A stretch of DNA of 64,000 nucleotides from Paraburkholderia podalyriae (GTDB lineage: Bacteria > Pseudomonadota > Gammaproteobacteria > Burkholderiales > Burkholderiaceae), in assembly GCF_014397785.1 (NCBI RefSeq), contig NZ_VZQQ01000028.1, positions 1 through 64,000 on the forward strand, read 5' to 3'. Positions 45,321 to 54,696 of the stretch are shown here, piece after piece (the first letter of the stretch is position 1; each line of letters starts with the position of its first letter). The notes under the pieces are model-generated. The model saw nothing but the letters and a program-made list of their open reading frames with translations. It was not told where the DNA came from and did no database searches. Position numbers and translations under genes: made by a program.

Positions 45321-45523
45321 TGAGCCGCAGGCTCCGATCGGCGCCGCGGGATGTCGGGCATACCGGGCTCGGTGCCGCCCAGCGACGCCAGACGCTTACC
45401 AGCCTGAACGCGAACAAACGTCTGCATCGCCACTCGAAACAGGTCGGCCTTATCCATGTCAGGGTCGGCGAGCTCAAGAGCGCGCTCGTAAAGGTTGTCG
45501 TCGATCGTAACAGTGGTTCGCAT
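45317..45523 (-). CDS. vapB: VapB-type antitoxin
   Basis: A 68-residue ribbon-helix-helix-type antitoxin: MRTTVTIDDNLYERALELA is the DNA-binding strand and helix, and the C-terminal tail (MPDIPRRRSEPAAQ) would wrap the toxin. ATG 45523 follows GGAAGT. Two palindromes upstream (45535-45577) are the likely autoregulatory operator. Confidence 0.87.
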   Translation of the reverse strand: MRTTVTIDDNLYERALELADPDMDKADLFRVAMQTFVRVQAGKRLASLGGTEPGMPDIPRRRSEPAAQ

Positions 45524-45534
45524 TTGACTTCCAG

Positions 45535-45577
45535 TTGATGCTGAATTGCATCAATTATAGCATCAAATATTTGACGC
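45535..45577. promoter_or_regulatory. Double inverted-repeat operator of vapBC
   Basis: TTGATGC-TGAATT-GCATCAA (45535-45554) has perfect 7-bp arms. GCATCAAATATTTGACGC (45560-45577) is a near-perfect 9-bp palindrome. Both lie directly before vapB, as expected for binding by the VapBC complex. Confidence 0.7.
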
Positions 45578-45662
45578 TTCTTCCTGCACGAAAGATGGGG
45601 TAGGCCGCACGGGAGTGTCGAAGGAGCTGTGTTGCGTGCAACGCGCCGGATCCACGGCGTGC

Positions 45663-45842
45663 TCACTGCGTCACTGTGGGGCGACCATCCGCAACGACTC
45701 GACCAGCTGCTGCAGCGACGGGCTCCGCGGAGAAATCGCGCTTCCACGCGATCAAGTTTTCGAGAAACGTGCCGAAAAACTGCTTATCCCCAGGCTTGGC
45801 TTCGCGCTGCCAGAGATCACCGCTCACACCCAGGAATGTCAT
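45663..45842 (-). CDS. Small hypothetical ORF of 59 residues
   Basis: A short frame with protein-like composition (TFLGVSGDLWQREAKPGDK, then QFFGTFLENLIAWKRDFSAE). No ribosome-binding site is clear and the family is unknown. It lies between vapB and another plasmid- or island-type hypothetical gene. It could equally be the C-terminus of a truncated gene. Confidence 0.4.
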   Translation of the reverse strand: MTFLGVSGDLWQREAKPGDKQFFGTFLENLIAWKRDFSAEPVAAAAGRVVADGRPTVTQ

Positions 45843-45886
45843 AGCTTGAACTCATACACCTACAAGCCAGTGCAGCGGCGCGAGTG

Positions 45887-46345
45887 TTACTCCTCGACGA
45901 CGATAGGCGAACTTTCGGTTCCTGCGAGAAAATCCCTGAGTTGCTCTTCGGCGTGACGTACCGCATGCAGTGGTGCGCGGGCAAGTTGCGCGTCATACAG
46001 CGCTATCAGTTCTTCAAAGTCACCGATGACGTCCGGCGTCAGACGCCATTCGCCCGTCCCATACGCGTGCGCCAGCGCCACCTCCACAGCGCACTCGGCG
46101 ACCTTGAAGTGCGCGGCGGGATGCCTTCCGTAGCCCGCGCGTTGCAAGAAATAAGCAAGATAGACGGCGCGCATCAGTTCGTTGATCAGGTGACTATTGG
46201 CCTGGCACTCACGACAAGCGACCAGCGCCAGATGCAGCCTCAGGGACTGTTCGCTAGCGGACGCACGATCCATCGGTAACAACAGCGCCTTTGTCAGCGG
46301 CCGGCGTGGCTGGCCAGTCCGAGACCGGTTTCGTTTGACGGACAT
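45887..46345 (-). CDS. Conserved hypothetical protein, mobile-island type
   Basis: A 152-residue soluble, mostly helical protein (MRAVYLAYFLQRAGYGRHP, IALYDAQLARAPLHAVRHAE). I recall similar proteins of about this size encoded in Burkholderia accessory regions, sometimes named as Fis-like regulators, but no DNA-binding helix-turn-helix is visible here. Starts at ATG 46345 without a strong ribosome-binding site. Function unknown. Confidence 0.6.
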   Translation of the reverse strand: MSVKRNRSRTGQPRRPLTKALLLPMDRASASEQSLRLHLALVACRECQANSHLINELMRAVYLAYFLQRAGYGRHPAAHFKVAECAVEVALAHAYGTGEWRLTPDVIGDFEELIALYDAQLARAPLHAVRHAEEQLRDFLAGTESSPIVVEE

Positions 46346-46886
46346 CTACTCGAAGCAGGGTGGTCTGGGAAGATAGCCCGATTATAGCGAAGCTGTCTGC
46401 CGGATCAGTTTCGGTGGTCACACCACCGACTTATGCGTACAAGTATTGGAAAGGGAGTGCATCCGCAAAAAGGTTGTGAAGAGGCCGTGCTCCTGGACGT
46501 CAGTAGTTCGGCAGCAGCTCAATCAATCCTGATTTCTCGCAATCGTCCCGCGCTTCCGTAGACCGCCGTGAATCTGTCACTGTTGCGACAATCAATCCGT
46601 TACGGGCCACGCCTCTTGTCCCCCTAGGCAACCACTCCGGCCGTGTCATCGAAGAGGTGCCGGTCGGCCGGAAAGATACCGTCAGAAGGAACAAGCCGAT
46701 CGACCGCCTCGGCTGGTTCCGGCCGACCGCATCAGGCAGTAGCCGGCCAACTTCCGCCGTTCGACGGGGCGATCTGCCGCCACTCCAACGGCTTAGGTAT
46801 GTCGGATAGCGGCCGTTCGAGCAACCGACAGAGAACGGCCCTTGCGATGGCTGAGTCTCCGAAGTCGACAATAAGTCATGGTCCTC
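46346..46886. other. 541-bp stretch without a supported gene
   Basis: Open frames here are short or arginine-rich and lack starts. Like 13643-14111 it has frames with RRSPRRTAEVGRLL-type composition on the minus strand, and may be a dispersed non-coding repeat. It separates the VapBC debris from maiA. Confidence 0.4.
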
Positions 46887-47567
46887 TTACGACGCCGCGT
46901 CTGGCTGTCTGCTCGGATGCGCGTTCTGAAAAGCCTGTAGTGCGCTGCAGGCCTCGACGATTTCCAATAAACGCGGGCATTGGGAGAGATCGACCTCGAA
47001 CCGTCGCGCATTAAACAACTGAGGCACCACGCAACAGTCTGCCAGCGTGGGTCGATCGCCATGGCAGAAGCGCCCGGATGAACCCATATCCACCAATAGC
47101 GTTTCCAACGCCTCGAGTCCGGTCGTCATCCAGTGGCGCATCCAATCTAGCCGTGCCGCCTCGTCGACATGTATCTCGTGCTCCAGATATTTTAGAACCC
47201 GCGGATTGTTAAGCGGATGGATTTCACTCCCGATTGATAGCGCCAACTGCCTTACCTCTGCACGCGCAAATGGTGCGTCGGGCAACAACGGCGGGTCGGG
47301 GCGGCATTCCTCGAGGTATTCGATGATGGCCAACGATTGACGGATGGTTCGACCATCCTCGCGGTAGCTCGGCACGAAAGGATTTACCGCGCGATATTCG
47401 GGTTGATGTTGCTGTCTGCCGTCACGAAGCAAGTGGACGGGCACTGTACGGTAATCGAGACCCTTCAGGTTGAGCGCAATGCGCACCCGGTACGCCGCAG
47501 AACTGCGGAAATATGTGTAAAGGACGCGATCTGAGACCGCAGCTTCCGGCTTGTTCGAAACTGTCAT
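46887..47567 (-). CDS. maiA: Maleylacetoacetate isomerase
   Basis: A 226-residue glutathione-S-transferase-fold isomerase that converts maleylacetoacetate to fumarylacetoacetate with glutathione. SSAAYRVRIALNLKG near the start is the MaiA signature (active-site serine region), and NPFVPSYREDGRTIRQSLAI is the glutathione-binding loop. ATG 47567 follows AAGGAA. It is the last gene of the hmgA-fahA-maiA order on the minus strand. Confidence 0.92.
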   Translation of the reverse strand: MTVSNKPEAAVSDRVLYTYFRSSAAYRVRIALNLKGLDYRTVPVHLLRDGRQQHQPEYRAVNPFVPSYREDGRTIRQSLAIIEYLEECRPDPPLLPDAPFARAEVRQLALSIGSEIHPLNNPRVLKYLEHEIHVDEAARLDWMRHWMTTGLEALETLLVDMGSSGRFCHGDRPTLADCCVVPQLFNARRFEVDLSQCPRLLEIVEACSALQAFQNAHPSRQPDAAS

Positions 47568-47580
47568 CGGTGGTTCCTTT

Positions 47581-48849
47581 TCAGGCCAGGACGGTGCCAC
47601 GGACTTCGCCGAGTCCGATGCGAACCGCGCCGGGACGTTCGCACCATCCACGCAGAATCAGCGTGTCGCCGTCCTCCAGGAAGGTCCGCTGCTCGCCATT
47701 GGCCAGCACGACGGGCTGCCTGCCGCCCTCGGTCAATTCGAGTAGCGAGCCAGCCTCATTGGCGGCGGGGCCCGACAATGTACCGGAACCAAGCAGATCG
47801 CCTGGCTGGAGATTGCAGCCGTTGACCGTGTGGTGGGTCACCAGTTGTGCCGCTGTCCAGTAGGCCGCTGAGCCAGCGTTGCCCAGCGTCAAGCGCTGAG
47901 GTGGGAGGCCTGACCCGACCATGCGCTCCGTTAGGATCAACACCTCAAGTGTGATGTCGAATGCGCCTTCCTTGCGATTGCGGGCGGCGTCGAGGTAAGG
48001 GAGCGGCTGCGGGTCACCGTCGGGACGCGTCAACGGCGCGCGGAAGGGTGCCAGTGCCTCGGTCGTGATTAACCACGGAGAGACGGTTGTCGCGAAGTTC
48101 TTGGACAGGAACGGGCCGAGCGGCTGGTACTCCCACGCCTGGATGTCGCGCGCGGACCAGTCGTTGAGCAGTGTCACACCGAAAAGATGATTCTCCGCGT
48201 CTTCGATGGAAACGGGTCGCCCCAAATCGTTGCCGCGACCGACGAAGTAGCCAAGTTCGAGTTCGTAGTCCAGTCGTCGGCTGGGACCAAAGGTGGGTTG
48301 CGCGGCGTCCGGCGTTTTGGTTTGCCCACGCGGACGCCGAAACGTCTGGCCGCTCACGCGAATGGATGAAGACCGACCGTGATAACCAATCGGCATCCAT
48401 TTGTAATTCGGCATCAGCGGCTGGTCGGGCCTGAACAGCTTGCCGACAGACATGGCGTGGTGAATGCCCGTATAAAAATCTGTGTAGTCTCCGATTCGGC
48501 AAGGCGCTGCCATCTCCGCCGCGCTCTGGTTGATAAGCAGCGTCGACCATGCTTGTTGCTGCTCGCTGCCGTGCGCCAGGCCTCGGGAAATGGCGCGGCG
48601 CAACTCCAGTCGAGTTGTTGAATCAAGTGCCATCAACGCGTTCATGTCCGGACTGTCGATCAGGCCTGTGCCCTGCAGACTTAAAATCTGGTCGCCAATG
48701 GCTACCCCAATCTTGAAGTCCTCGTCCGTGCCCATCGGTCGATAACGACCAAATGGAAGATTCTGGATTGGAAAATCGCTCCCCGGTCGGTTTGCCTGTT
48801 CCACCCAACTTTTCAGAGCCGGGCTGTGCGTCTCGTTGATCAACGACAT
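47581..48849 (-). CDS. fahA: Fumarylacetoacetase
   Basis: A 422-residue enzyme that splits fumarylacetoacetate to fumarate and acetoacetate, completing homogentisate breakdown. It has DFYTGIHHAMSVG, the metal site LDYELELGYFVG and a late SGTLSGPAANEAGSLLELT segment. ATG 48849 lies 20 bp behind the hmgA stop. Family length normal. Confidence 0.93.
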   Translation of the reverse strand: MSLINETHSPALKSWVEQANRPGSDFPIQNLPFGRYRPMGTDEDFKIGVAIGDQILSLQGTGLIDSPDMNALMALDSTTRLELRRAISRGLAHGSEQQQAWSTLLINQSAAEMAAPCRIGDYTDFYTGIHHAMSVGKLFRPDQPLMPNYKWMPIGYHGRSSSIRVSGQTFRRPRGQTKTPDAAQPTFGPSRRLDYELELGYFVGRGNDLGRPVSIEDAENHLFGVTLLNDWSARDIQAWEYQPLGPFLSKNFATTVSPWLITTEALAPFRAPLTRPDGDPQPLPYLDAARNRKEGAFDITLEVLILTERMVGSGLPPQRLTLGNAGSAAYWTAAQLVTHHTVNGCNLQPGDLLGSGTLSGPAANEAGSLLELTEGGRQPVVLANGEQRTFLEDGDTLILRGWCERPGAVRIGLGEVRGTVLA

Positions 48850-48869
48850 GTGATTTCTCCAACGTCCTA

Positions 48870-50165
48870 TCAGGCTTGTGCCGGGTTGAAATGCTTCTTG
48901 AGGCCCTGCCAGCACCGGTAATACTCGCCTTGGAGCTGCGACGATTCCAGCGCATGGCGCGTCGGCCGGATGACGGCGGGCGTTTCGAACATGAACGCCA
49001 GCGTGTTCGTGATGTGATCAGGCCGGGTCGTGTCTGCGGTGCTCGCCCTGGCGAAGGTTTCGGCATCTGGGCCATGACCACTCATGCAGTTGTGAAGCGA
49101 CGCACCGCCGGGCGCAAAACCTTCAGCCTTCGCGTCATACGCGCCATGAATCAGTCCCATGAACTCGCTTGCGAAATTTCGGTGGAACCATGGCGGACGG
49201 AACGTGTTTTCCATGGGCAACCAACGCGGCGGGAAAATGACAAAGTCGATCGAATCGACGCCGGGGGTATCAGTGGGGGACTGGAGCACCAGGAAAATCG
49301 AGGGGTCGGGATGGTCGTAGCTTATTGAACCAATCGTGTTGAAGCGCCGCAGGTCGTACTTGTACGGCGCATAGTTTCCGTGCCATGCGACGACGTCGAG
49401 CGGCGAGTGGTCGATCCGGGAGCGCCAGAGATTGCCTTCGAACTTCGCGATCAGTTCGAAGTCGCCTTCCCGGTCTTCATACGACGCGACCGGCGTCAGA
49501 AAATCACGCGGATTCGCCAGGCCATTGGAGCCAATGACGCCAAGGTCGGGCAGCTTGAACAGGGCGCCATAGTTCTCGCACACGTAGCCGCGCGCCTCGC
49601 CATCGGGCAGTTCAACCCGGAAACGCACGCCTCGCGGGATGACGACGATCTCCTGCGGTTCGACTTCCAGCAGTCCCATTTCGGTTGCCACGCGCAGCCG
49701 TCCTTGTTGCGGCACGACAAGCAACTCACCGTCGGCGTTGTAGAAAAACCGGTCGGTCATGGAACAGTTCGCGGCATACAGGTGGATACCGCATCCTCGC
49801 CCTACATCGGGCGCGCCGTTGCCCGCCATGGTTACAAGGCCAGCCACGAAATCGGTCGGTGCATCGGGCATCGGAAGAGGATCCCAGCGCAACTGATCCG
49901 GTGGCGTCGGTACTTCGTCGAAGCGGCTCAACAGGCGCGAGTTCTCGATATGCTGGAATGGCGAGTGCATGGCCGCTGGCCGGATCCGGTACAACCACGA
50001 ACGCCGATTGTTATGACGCGGCGCCGTGAATGCAGTCCCTGAGAGTTGTTCTGCGTATAGGCCATAAGGCACGCGTTGCGGAGAGTTACGCCCCAGGGGA
50101 AGGGCGCCCGGCAGCGCCTCGGTGGCAAATTCATTGGCGAAGCCGGTTTGATAATTGACGGTCAT
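48870..50165 (-). CDS. hmgA: Homogentisate 1,2-dioxygenase
   Basis: A 431-residue iron dioxygenase that opens the ring of homogentisate to maleylacetoacetate. It has GFANEFATEALPGALP at the start, VVIPRGVRFRVELPDGEARG, VVAWHGNYAPYKYDLRRF and the late GGASLHNCMSGHGPDAETF segment with iron-binding histidines. ATG 50165. First enzyme of the three-gene homogentisate set. Confidence 0.94.
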   Translation of the reverse strand: MTVNYQTGFANEFATEALPGALPLGRNSPQRVPYGLYAEQLSGTAFTAPRHNNRRSWLYRIRPAAMHSPFQHIENSRLLSRFDEVPTPPDQLRWDPLPMPDAPTDFVAGLVTMAGNGAPDVGRGCGIHLYAANCSMTDRFFYNADGELLVVPQQGRLRVATEMGLLEVEPQEIVVIPRGVRFRVELPDGEARGYVCENYGALFKLPDLGVIGSNGLANPRDFLTPVASYEDREGDFELIAKFEGNLWRSRIDHSPLDVVAWHGNYAPYKYDLRRFNTIGSISYDHPDPSIFLVLQSPTDTPGVDSIDFVIFPPRWLPMENTFRPPWFHRNFASEFMGLIHGAYDAKAEGFAPGGASLHNCMSGHGPDAETFARASTADTTRPDHITNTLAFMFETPAVIRPTRHALESSQLQGEYYRCWQGLKKHFNPAQA

Positions 50166-50236
50166 TGTTTCGCGTTCCTGCGAAGGATATGGGAAGCCAG
50201 AAAAAGTGCTACGAGGCGGGCTTGTGGATTGGAACC

Positions 50237-50428
50237 CTACCGCGGCGCTGATTCAGTCATTCCTTCGCTTGCGTCGTCGATTAAATTCAGTGCGACGGCG
50301 GGGTCGTCGATCCTGTCGATCGCGAGCATGGCGAAGCGCGCGAGGAAAAGCGAAGTGTTCGGCTGACCCAGTTGAGTCATGGTCTTGCACAGCCGGGTAT
50401 AAATGATGTCGAGGTCGCTGTCAGTCAT
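50237..50428 (-). CDS. Small DUF2783-like protein, probable coupling partner of the adjacent flavoprotein
   Basis: A 63-residue protein (TDSDLDIIYTRLCKTMTQL, LFLARFAMLAIDRIDDP) with an excellent ribosome-binding site (AAGGAGAA before ATG 50428). It follows the flavin monooxygenase gene by 26 bp and precedes hmgA. In Pseudomonas putida U, 3-hydroxyphenylacetate is hydroxylated by a flavoprotein (MhaA) with a small coupling protein (MhaB), and this gene has the right place and size for MhaB. The assignment rests on context, not on a recognised motif. Confidence 0.7.
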   Translation of the reverse strand: MTDSDLDIIYTRLCKTMTQLGQPNTSLFLARFAMLAIDRIDDPAVALNLIDDASEGMTESAPR

Positions 50429-50454
50429 CGCGTTCTCCTTTACCGGTTTGGTGA

Positions 50455-52152
50455 TCACATTTGAAGGGTGTGGTGGATGGCGGCCGCAACATCTGCAGCC
50501 GCTGCCGCATGCCAGCGTCCCAGTACATGGCCGTCCGGGCGAACCAGGTATACGGTGCCGGGTCTGGCGTTGTACATGGCGAACAGCCGACCTGTGTGGT
50601 CCCAGTTGTGATTGTTGTTCGTCTCGGGGTGAAGATGCGAAGTCACGGGGATCAGCTTGAAAGGCAGCTTTTCCTCTTGAAGCGTTGCTTCGAGTTCGGC
50701 AAATTCCACCGGTACGCGTCCGTCTTCGCTGAAGTGCAGAGCGGTGAACCTTGGAGTGATCAAGTCCGTCAGATGAGCCTCCCTCGCGCTGCCGCCCTCG
50801 ACGATCGTCAATGGGCATTCGGTCAACACGGCCCCCGGCGCAGGACCAGCCTCAAACGCGCCCGACTGTGCTTCAGGCGTGTTGAGCGGCGACTCCGTAT
50901 AACTGATGGCAGAAGTCTGCCGCGGGTTTATCAGAGAACGCACGCGTTCATGCTTGATCGCCAAGCTCAATACGGCCTTGCGCATCAACTCGAAGGCGAA
51001 TGAGGGCGGCGCCATGAATTCGGTGCTCTTGGCACCGTAGCTAAGGTTTTCGTGGGCCGCAAAGACGCGCTCGTCTGAATAGCTGTCGAGCAATCCTTCG
51101 GACGCCAGGCCACGGACGACGAACGCCAGTTTCCACGCGAGGTTGTCCGCGTCATCGATTCCTGAATTCGCGCCGCGCACGCCAAAAATCGGCACCAGAT
51201 GGGCTGCATCGCCGCCAAACAGCACGCGATCGTGACGATAGCTTTCCAGGGTCAAGGCATTGGCCTTGTAGATCGTGATCCAGATGGGTGCCCAGGCGCC
51301 ACGTTCGCCCATCATGTCCAACAGGCCTTGCACCCGTGGCATGACATTTTCAGGCTTGACTGCCTGTTCGGCGTCCTCGCCGTCCCGTAATTGGTAATCG
51401 ATGCGCCAGACATTGTCAGGCTGCTTGTGGACCAGCACAGTGGAGCCCGGGTTCGACGATGGATCGAAGTAGGCAAGACGCTCGGTCGGCCGCTCGCTCT
51501 CGAGCTCGATATCGACGATGACGTAACGGCCCTCGTAGCTCGTCCCATTGAGCTGCAAGCCCAATGCCTCGCGGATCGTGCTGCGCCCACCATCGCAGGC
51601 GACCACCCAGTCCGTATTGAGCGAATAGTCGCCTTCGGCAGTCGCGAGGCGAAGCATGGCGCCGTCCGTACGCGAATCGATGGCGGTCACCTTGGTCTGC
51701 CAGCGGATGTCGATCAGATCAGACTTCCGTTGCGCGGCGTCCAGGAGAAACTGTTCGATGTGATATTGCGCGACGTTCACCATCGGAGGCAGTTTCTGGT
51801 TGTCGTCCTGCGGCATCTTGAAGTGCAGCACTTCGGTGTCGCGATAAAAACTGCGCCCACCGGCCCACGGCAGTCCGGTCTTCAGAAACCCGTCCACTGC
51901 ACCCAGGCGCTCGATGATTTCCAGGCTCCGACGCGAGATACAGATGGCCCGGCTGCCATAGCATACGGAATCATCGGCTTCGATCAATACGGAAGGAACG
52001 CCGTGATTGGCGAGGCCAAGTGCCACGGCGAGTCCGACAGGGCCACCGCCGACGATCGTCACTGCATGTCGCTTTGTCTCGATGCCGTTGTCAAGATTCG
52101 GCATCTGGCCAGCGTACTTTTTTGCAGTGAAGGGATAAGCTTTGAATTCCAT
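50455..52152 (-). CDS. FAD-dependent aromatic hydroxylase, MhaA/MhpA-like
   Basis: A 565-residue class A flavoprotein monooxygenase. The Rossmann motif VTIVGGGPVGLAVALGLANHG, the DG motif WVVACDGGRSTIRE and the GDAAHLVPIFGVRGANSG flavin-binding segment are all present, with a C-terminal thioredoxin-like extension (to RPDGHVLGRWH). It is of the MhpA type acting on hydroxylated phenylpropanoids or phenylacetates. Placed with hmgA, fahA and maiA, it most likely hydroxylates 3-hydroxyphenylacetate to homogentisate. ATG 52152 follows AAGGAGCAAACG. Confidence 0.83.
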   Translation of the reverse strand: MEFKAYPFTAKKYAGQMPNLDNGIETKRHAVTIVGGGPVGLAVALGLANHGVPSVLIEADDSVCYGSRAICISRRSLEIIERLGAVDGFLKTGLPWAGGRSFYRDTEVLHFKMPQDDNQKLPPMVNVAQYHIEQFLLDAAQRKSDLIDIRWQTKVTAIDSRTDGAMLRLATAEGDYSLNTDWVVACDGGRSTIREALGLQLNGTSYEGRYVIVDIELESERPTERLAYFDPSSNPGSTVLVHKQPDNVWRIDYQLRDGEDAEQAVKPENVMPRVQGLLDMMGERGAWAPIWITIYKANALTLESYRHDRVLFGGDAAHLVPIFGVRGANSGIDDADNLAWKLAFVVRGLASEGLLDSYSDERVFAAHENLSYGAKSTEFMAPPSFAFELMRKAVLSLAIKHERVRSLINPRQTSAISYTESPLNTPEAQSGAFEAGPAPGAVLTECPLTIVEGGSAREAHLTDLITPRFTALHFSEDGRVPVEFAELEATLQEEKLPFKLIPVTSHLHPETNNNHNWDHTGRLFAMYNARPGTVYLVRPDGHVLGRWHAAAAADVAAAIHHTLQM

Positions 52153-52257
52153 CGTTTGCTCCTTAACGAATTCTGGTAAGCGGGGGGCTACGCATGGGCT
52201 GCGCCTCGATGCTGCCGTAACGCCATCGGCGTATTCGCCCAAGTAGGGCAATCCGCA

Positions 52258-53649
52258 CTAACGTGCGTTGCTAGATAGTTCCGCGTCGCGGGAGCGCTTG
52301 GGCTGAACGGGCAGCACTGCCACCACGATGGCGCCGATCACGAGCAATGCCGCTGCATAGAGCAATCCGGCCGAGAAGCTATGGGTGAGATCCTTCAGCC
52401 ATCCCACGACCAGGGGGTTCAGCGCCGACCCGATGTTGCCGGTCGCGTTGATCACTGCGATCCCAACGGCACGGGCCCGGAGGCTCAATGCGTGATCAGG
52501 GGTTGTCCAGAAGATCGACATGGCGGTGTACGAACCCGCCGACGCGAGGCAGATGCCTAACATCTGAATCACGGGGTTGGTGGAATAGGCGGTGCAAAGC
52601 CAGCCAGCAGCGGAAAACAGCATCGGCAACATCAGGTGCCATTTGCGCTCCTGTTTGCGATCAGAGCGTCTTCCCCACCAGATCATTGCAACGATCGTGC
52701 AGATTTGCGGGATCGCGGCCAGCAGGCCGACGGCCCGGTTGCTCGCGTCAGCGCTGAAGCTTTTGACGATCAGGGGCGTCCAGACGGCAACCATTGCTAG
52801 CGTGTTGACCAGACAGAAATAAGCGAGCGCAAATTTGAGGACCGTTGGCGAGAAGAGCTCGCTGAGAAGGCTTCTTTCGTCGGTGGCGGGCGAATGCGGC
52901 ACGGGGTCGGCGTTGTGCTCGGCCGCGAGGGTCTTCGAAAGCGTGCGCTTCTCATCGGCAGTGAGCCAGTGCGCCTTCTCGGGAACATCGCGCAGATAGC
53001 CGAATACGACCAGACCCAAGATCGCCGAAGGCAGACCCTCCAGACAGAAGAGCCACTGCCATCCTTTGAGGCCAAGCGTTCCATCCAGCGCCAGAATGTA
53101 TCCCGAGAGCGCGGAGCCGACCGCGGCCGTGACGGGCATCGCGATCATGAACAAAGCGTTGGCCCTCGCGCGATATGCGCTCGGAAACCAATACGTCATG
53201 TAAAGCAGGATGCCTGGTAGAAAGCCCGCCTCGGTCACGCCGACGAGGATTCGCAACAGGTAAAGCGTTCCCGGACTCGATGCGAACATCGTCGCTGTAG
53301 AGGCCAGACCCCAGGCGATCATGATAGTCCCGATCCATTTCCGCGCGCCGATGCGCGCCAGGACGATGTTGCTGGGAATGCCGAACGCGATATATGCAAT
53401 ATAAAATAACGTGGTCGCCAGACCGAACTGGACGCCGGAGAGGCCGAGATCCTTCATCATGGTAAGGCCGGCAAATCCGATATTGATCCGGTCCATGAAC
53501 GAGAAGAAGAACAGGACGAAGAGAAACCAAAGAAGGTGCCGGGAGACCTTGGCGATGACACGCTGCTCTCGCATCGATTCACCAGATCCAGCACCGTTTG
53601 CCGGACCGCCAGGAAGCGGACTGCGGTCAGCCAATGGGGTCGTTTCCAT
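52258..53649 (-). CDS. MFS transporter, ACS family (hydroxyphenylacetate permease-like)
   Basis: A permease with about 12 membrane segments. FMDRINIGFAGLTMMKDLGL in helix 1 and the loop ARIGARKWIGTIM are the anion:cation symporter pattern of 4-hydroxyphenylacetate and phthalate carriers. ATG 53649 is used (463 residues), but TTG 53697 and ATG 53574 are possible, so the N-terminus is uncertain. Its place after the hydroxylase pair matches a third gene for a hydroxyphenylacetate permease in the Pseudomonas pathway. It probably imports the hydroxylase's substrate. Confidence 0.85.
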   Translation of the reverse strand: METTPLADRSPLPGGPANGAGSGESMREQRVIAKVSRHLLWFLFVLFFFSFMDRINIGFAGLTMMKDLGLSGVQFGLATTLFYIAYIAFGIPSNIVLARIGARKWIGTIMIAWGLASTATMFASSPGTLYLLRILVGVTEAGFLPGILLYMTYWFPSAYRARANALFMIAMPVTAAVGSALSGYILALDGTLGLKGWQWLFCLEGLPSAILGLVVFGYLRDVPEKAHWLTADEKRTLSKTLAAEHNADPVPHSPATDERSLLSELFSPTVLKFALAYFCLVNTLAMVAVWTPLIVKSFSADASNRAVGLLAAIPQICTIVAMIWWGRRSDRKQERKWHLMLPMLFSAAGWLCTAYSTNPVIQMLGICLASAGSYTAMSIFWTTPDHALSLRARAVGIAVINATGNIGSALNPLVVGWLKDLTHSFSAGLLYAAALLVIGAIVVAVLPVQPKRSRDAELSSNAR

Positions 53650-53877
53650 ACGGGTCGTCTCCAAACTCAGCTCTATGTCGAGCGCCACAGCACTCAATGC
53701 AATCGCGTCAGGCTCGTCAGGGCGGCGAGGTATGGCGATGAGTGGAGTATGGAGATTCGCCCGCGCGCGCTGTCCCCAAAATGGGTACGACTTGACGGGT
53801 GAAATGGATTAGGAGAAACCCTCAGTGCCAGGCAAGCAGAAGATCGGGCACGGTCAGAGAGATGACGCAGTGCGTGA

Positions 53878-54696
53878 TCATTCTCGGCTGGTAGCCAGGC
53901 ACAAGGCAAACAACTGACGCTGGCTCGAAATGCCGAGGCGGCGAAAGGCCCGCTTTTGATAGGTCACGACGCTGGAGGCTTTGACGCCCATAAGTTCTCC
54001 GATGTCTTTCGCGGTACGGCCCTCCAGAACGCCGCATAGGACATCGAGTTCGCGCTTCGACAACTCGGGGCAGATCCCTCGAATACGCACCAGCATCAGT
54101 TGCGGAATGCCGGTCTGAATCTGGCCGCATAGCACGTAATGATGCTTGGCGGTCTGGGCGATGAGCGGCGCAAAGGCCTCAATCAGCGCGATCTCGTTCG
54201 CGTGGAAATGGCCGCGCCTGCGGTCGCGGTAGAGATTGACGGAGAGCCAGATGTCCTGCGAGGGCTGCAGCAAAAGGGAGAGTCGGCCCGAAACGTCCGG
54301 CTGATGATAGCAAGCGGCTCGATACCCTTCATGCGAGATGTCTTCGATGGCCTGCTGGTGGAGCAGGACAGCCGAGTCGAGCTTCTGAGGACGGGCAGAG
54401 GAGATAATCGTCTGATTTCCGTCCAACGCATAGAAAGTCTTGGCGTAGGTATCCGCGACGTTGCTCAGATATCGACCGCCACGGTGGTCTGCGACCGAGA
54501 CCGTCCGAGGACGATTGTTGAACTCGTAAGCAAAGACGGTGCACTGCGATATGCCTGCGGCATCCTCTAGGAGTTTCAGAACTTCCGCGGCGAAGGCGTT
54601 CGCATCGTTAGACCCGATGGCCGAGACCAGGCTCGTTGCCCGTGACAGATCCAGATGGCCGGAGAGGTTGGGACGATCAAGCCGCCATGAGCGCAT
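53878..54696 (-). CDS. LuxR-family transcriptional regulator
   Basis: A 272-residue regulator with a C-terminal LuxR helix-turn-helix (LSKRELDVLCGVLEGRTAKD, then IGELMGVKASSVVTYQKRAF). The N-terminal region is a putative ligand-binding domain without an obvious known sensor. ATG 54696. Its gene lies between the hydroxyphenylacetate block and the phenylacetate block, on the same strand as the MFS gene and divergent from the paa genes, so it could control either or both. CCCAAAATGGG lies at 53773, before the MFS gene, a weak operator candidate. Confidence 0.8.
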   Translation of the reverse strand: MRSWRLDRPNLSGHLDLSRATSLVSAIGSNDANAFAAEVLKLLEDAAGISQCTVFAYEFNNRPRTVSVADHRGGRYLSNVADTYAKTFYALDGNQTIISSARPQKLDSAVLLHQQAIEDISHEGYRAACYHQPDVSGRLSLLLQPSQDIWLSVNLYRDRRRGHFHANEIALIEAFAPLIAQTAKHHYVLCGQIQTGIPQLMLVRIRGICPELSKRELDVLCGVLEGRTAKDIGELMGVKASSVVTYQKRAFRRLGISSQRQLFALCLATSRE

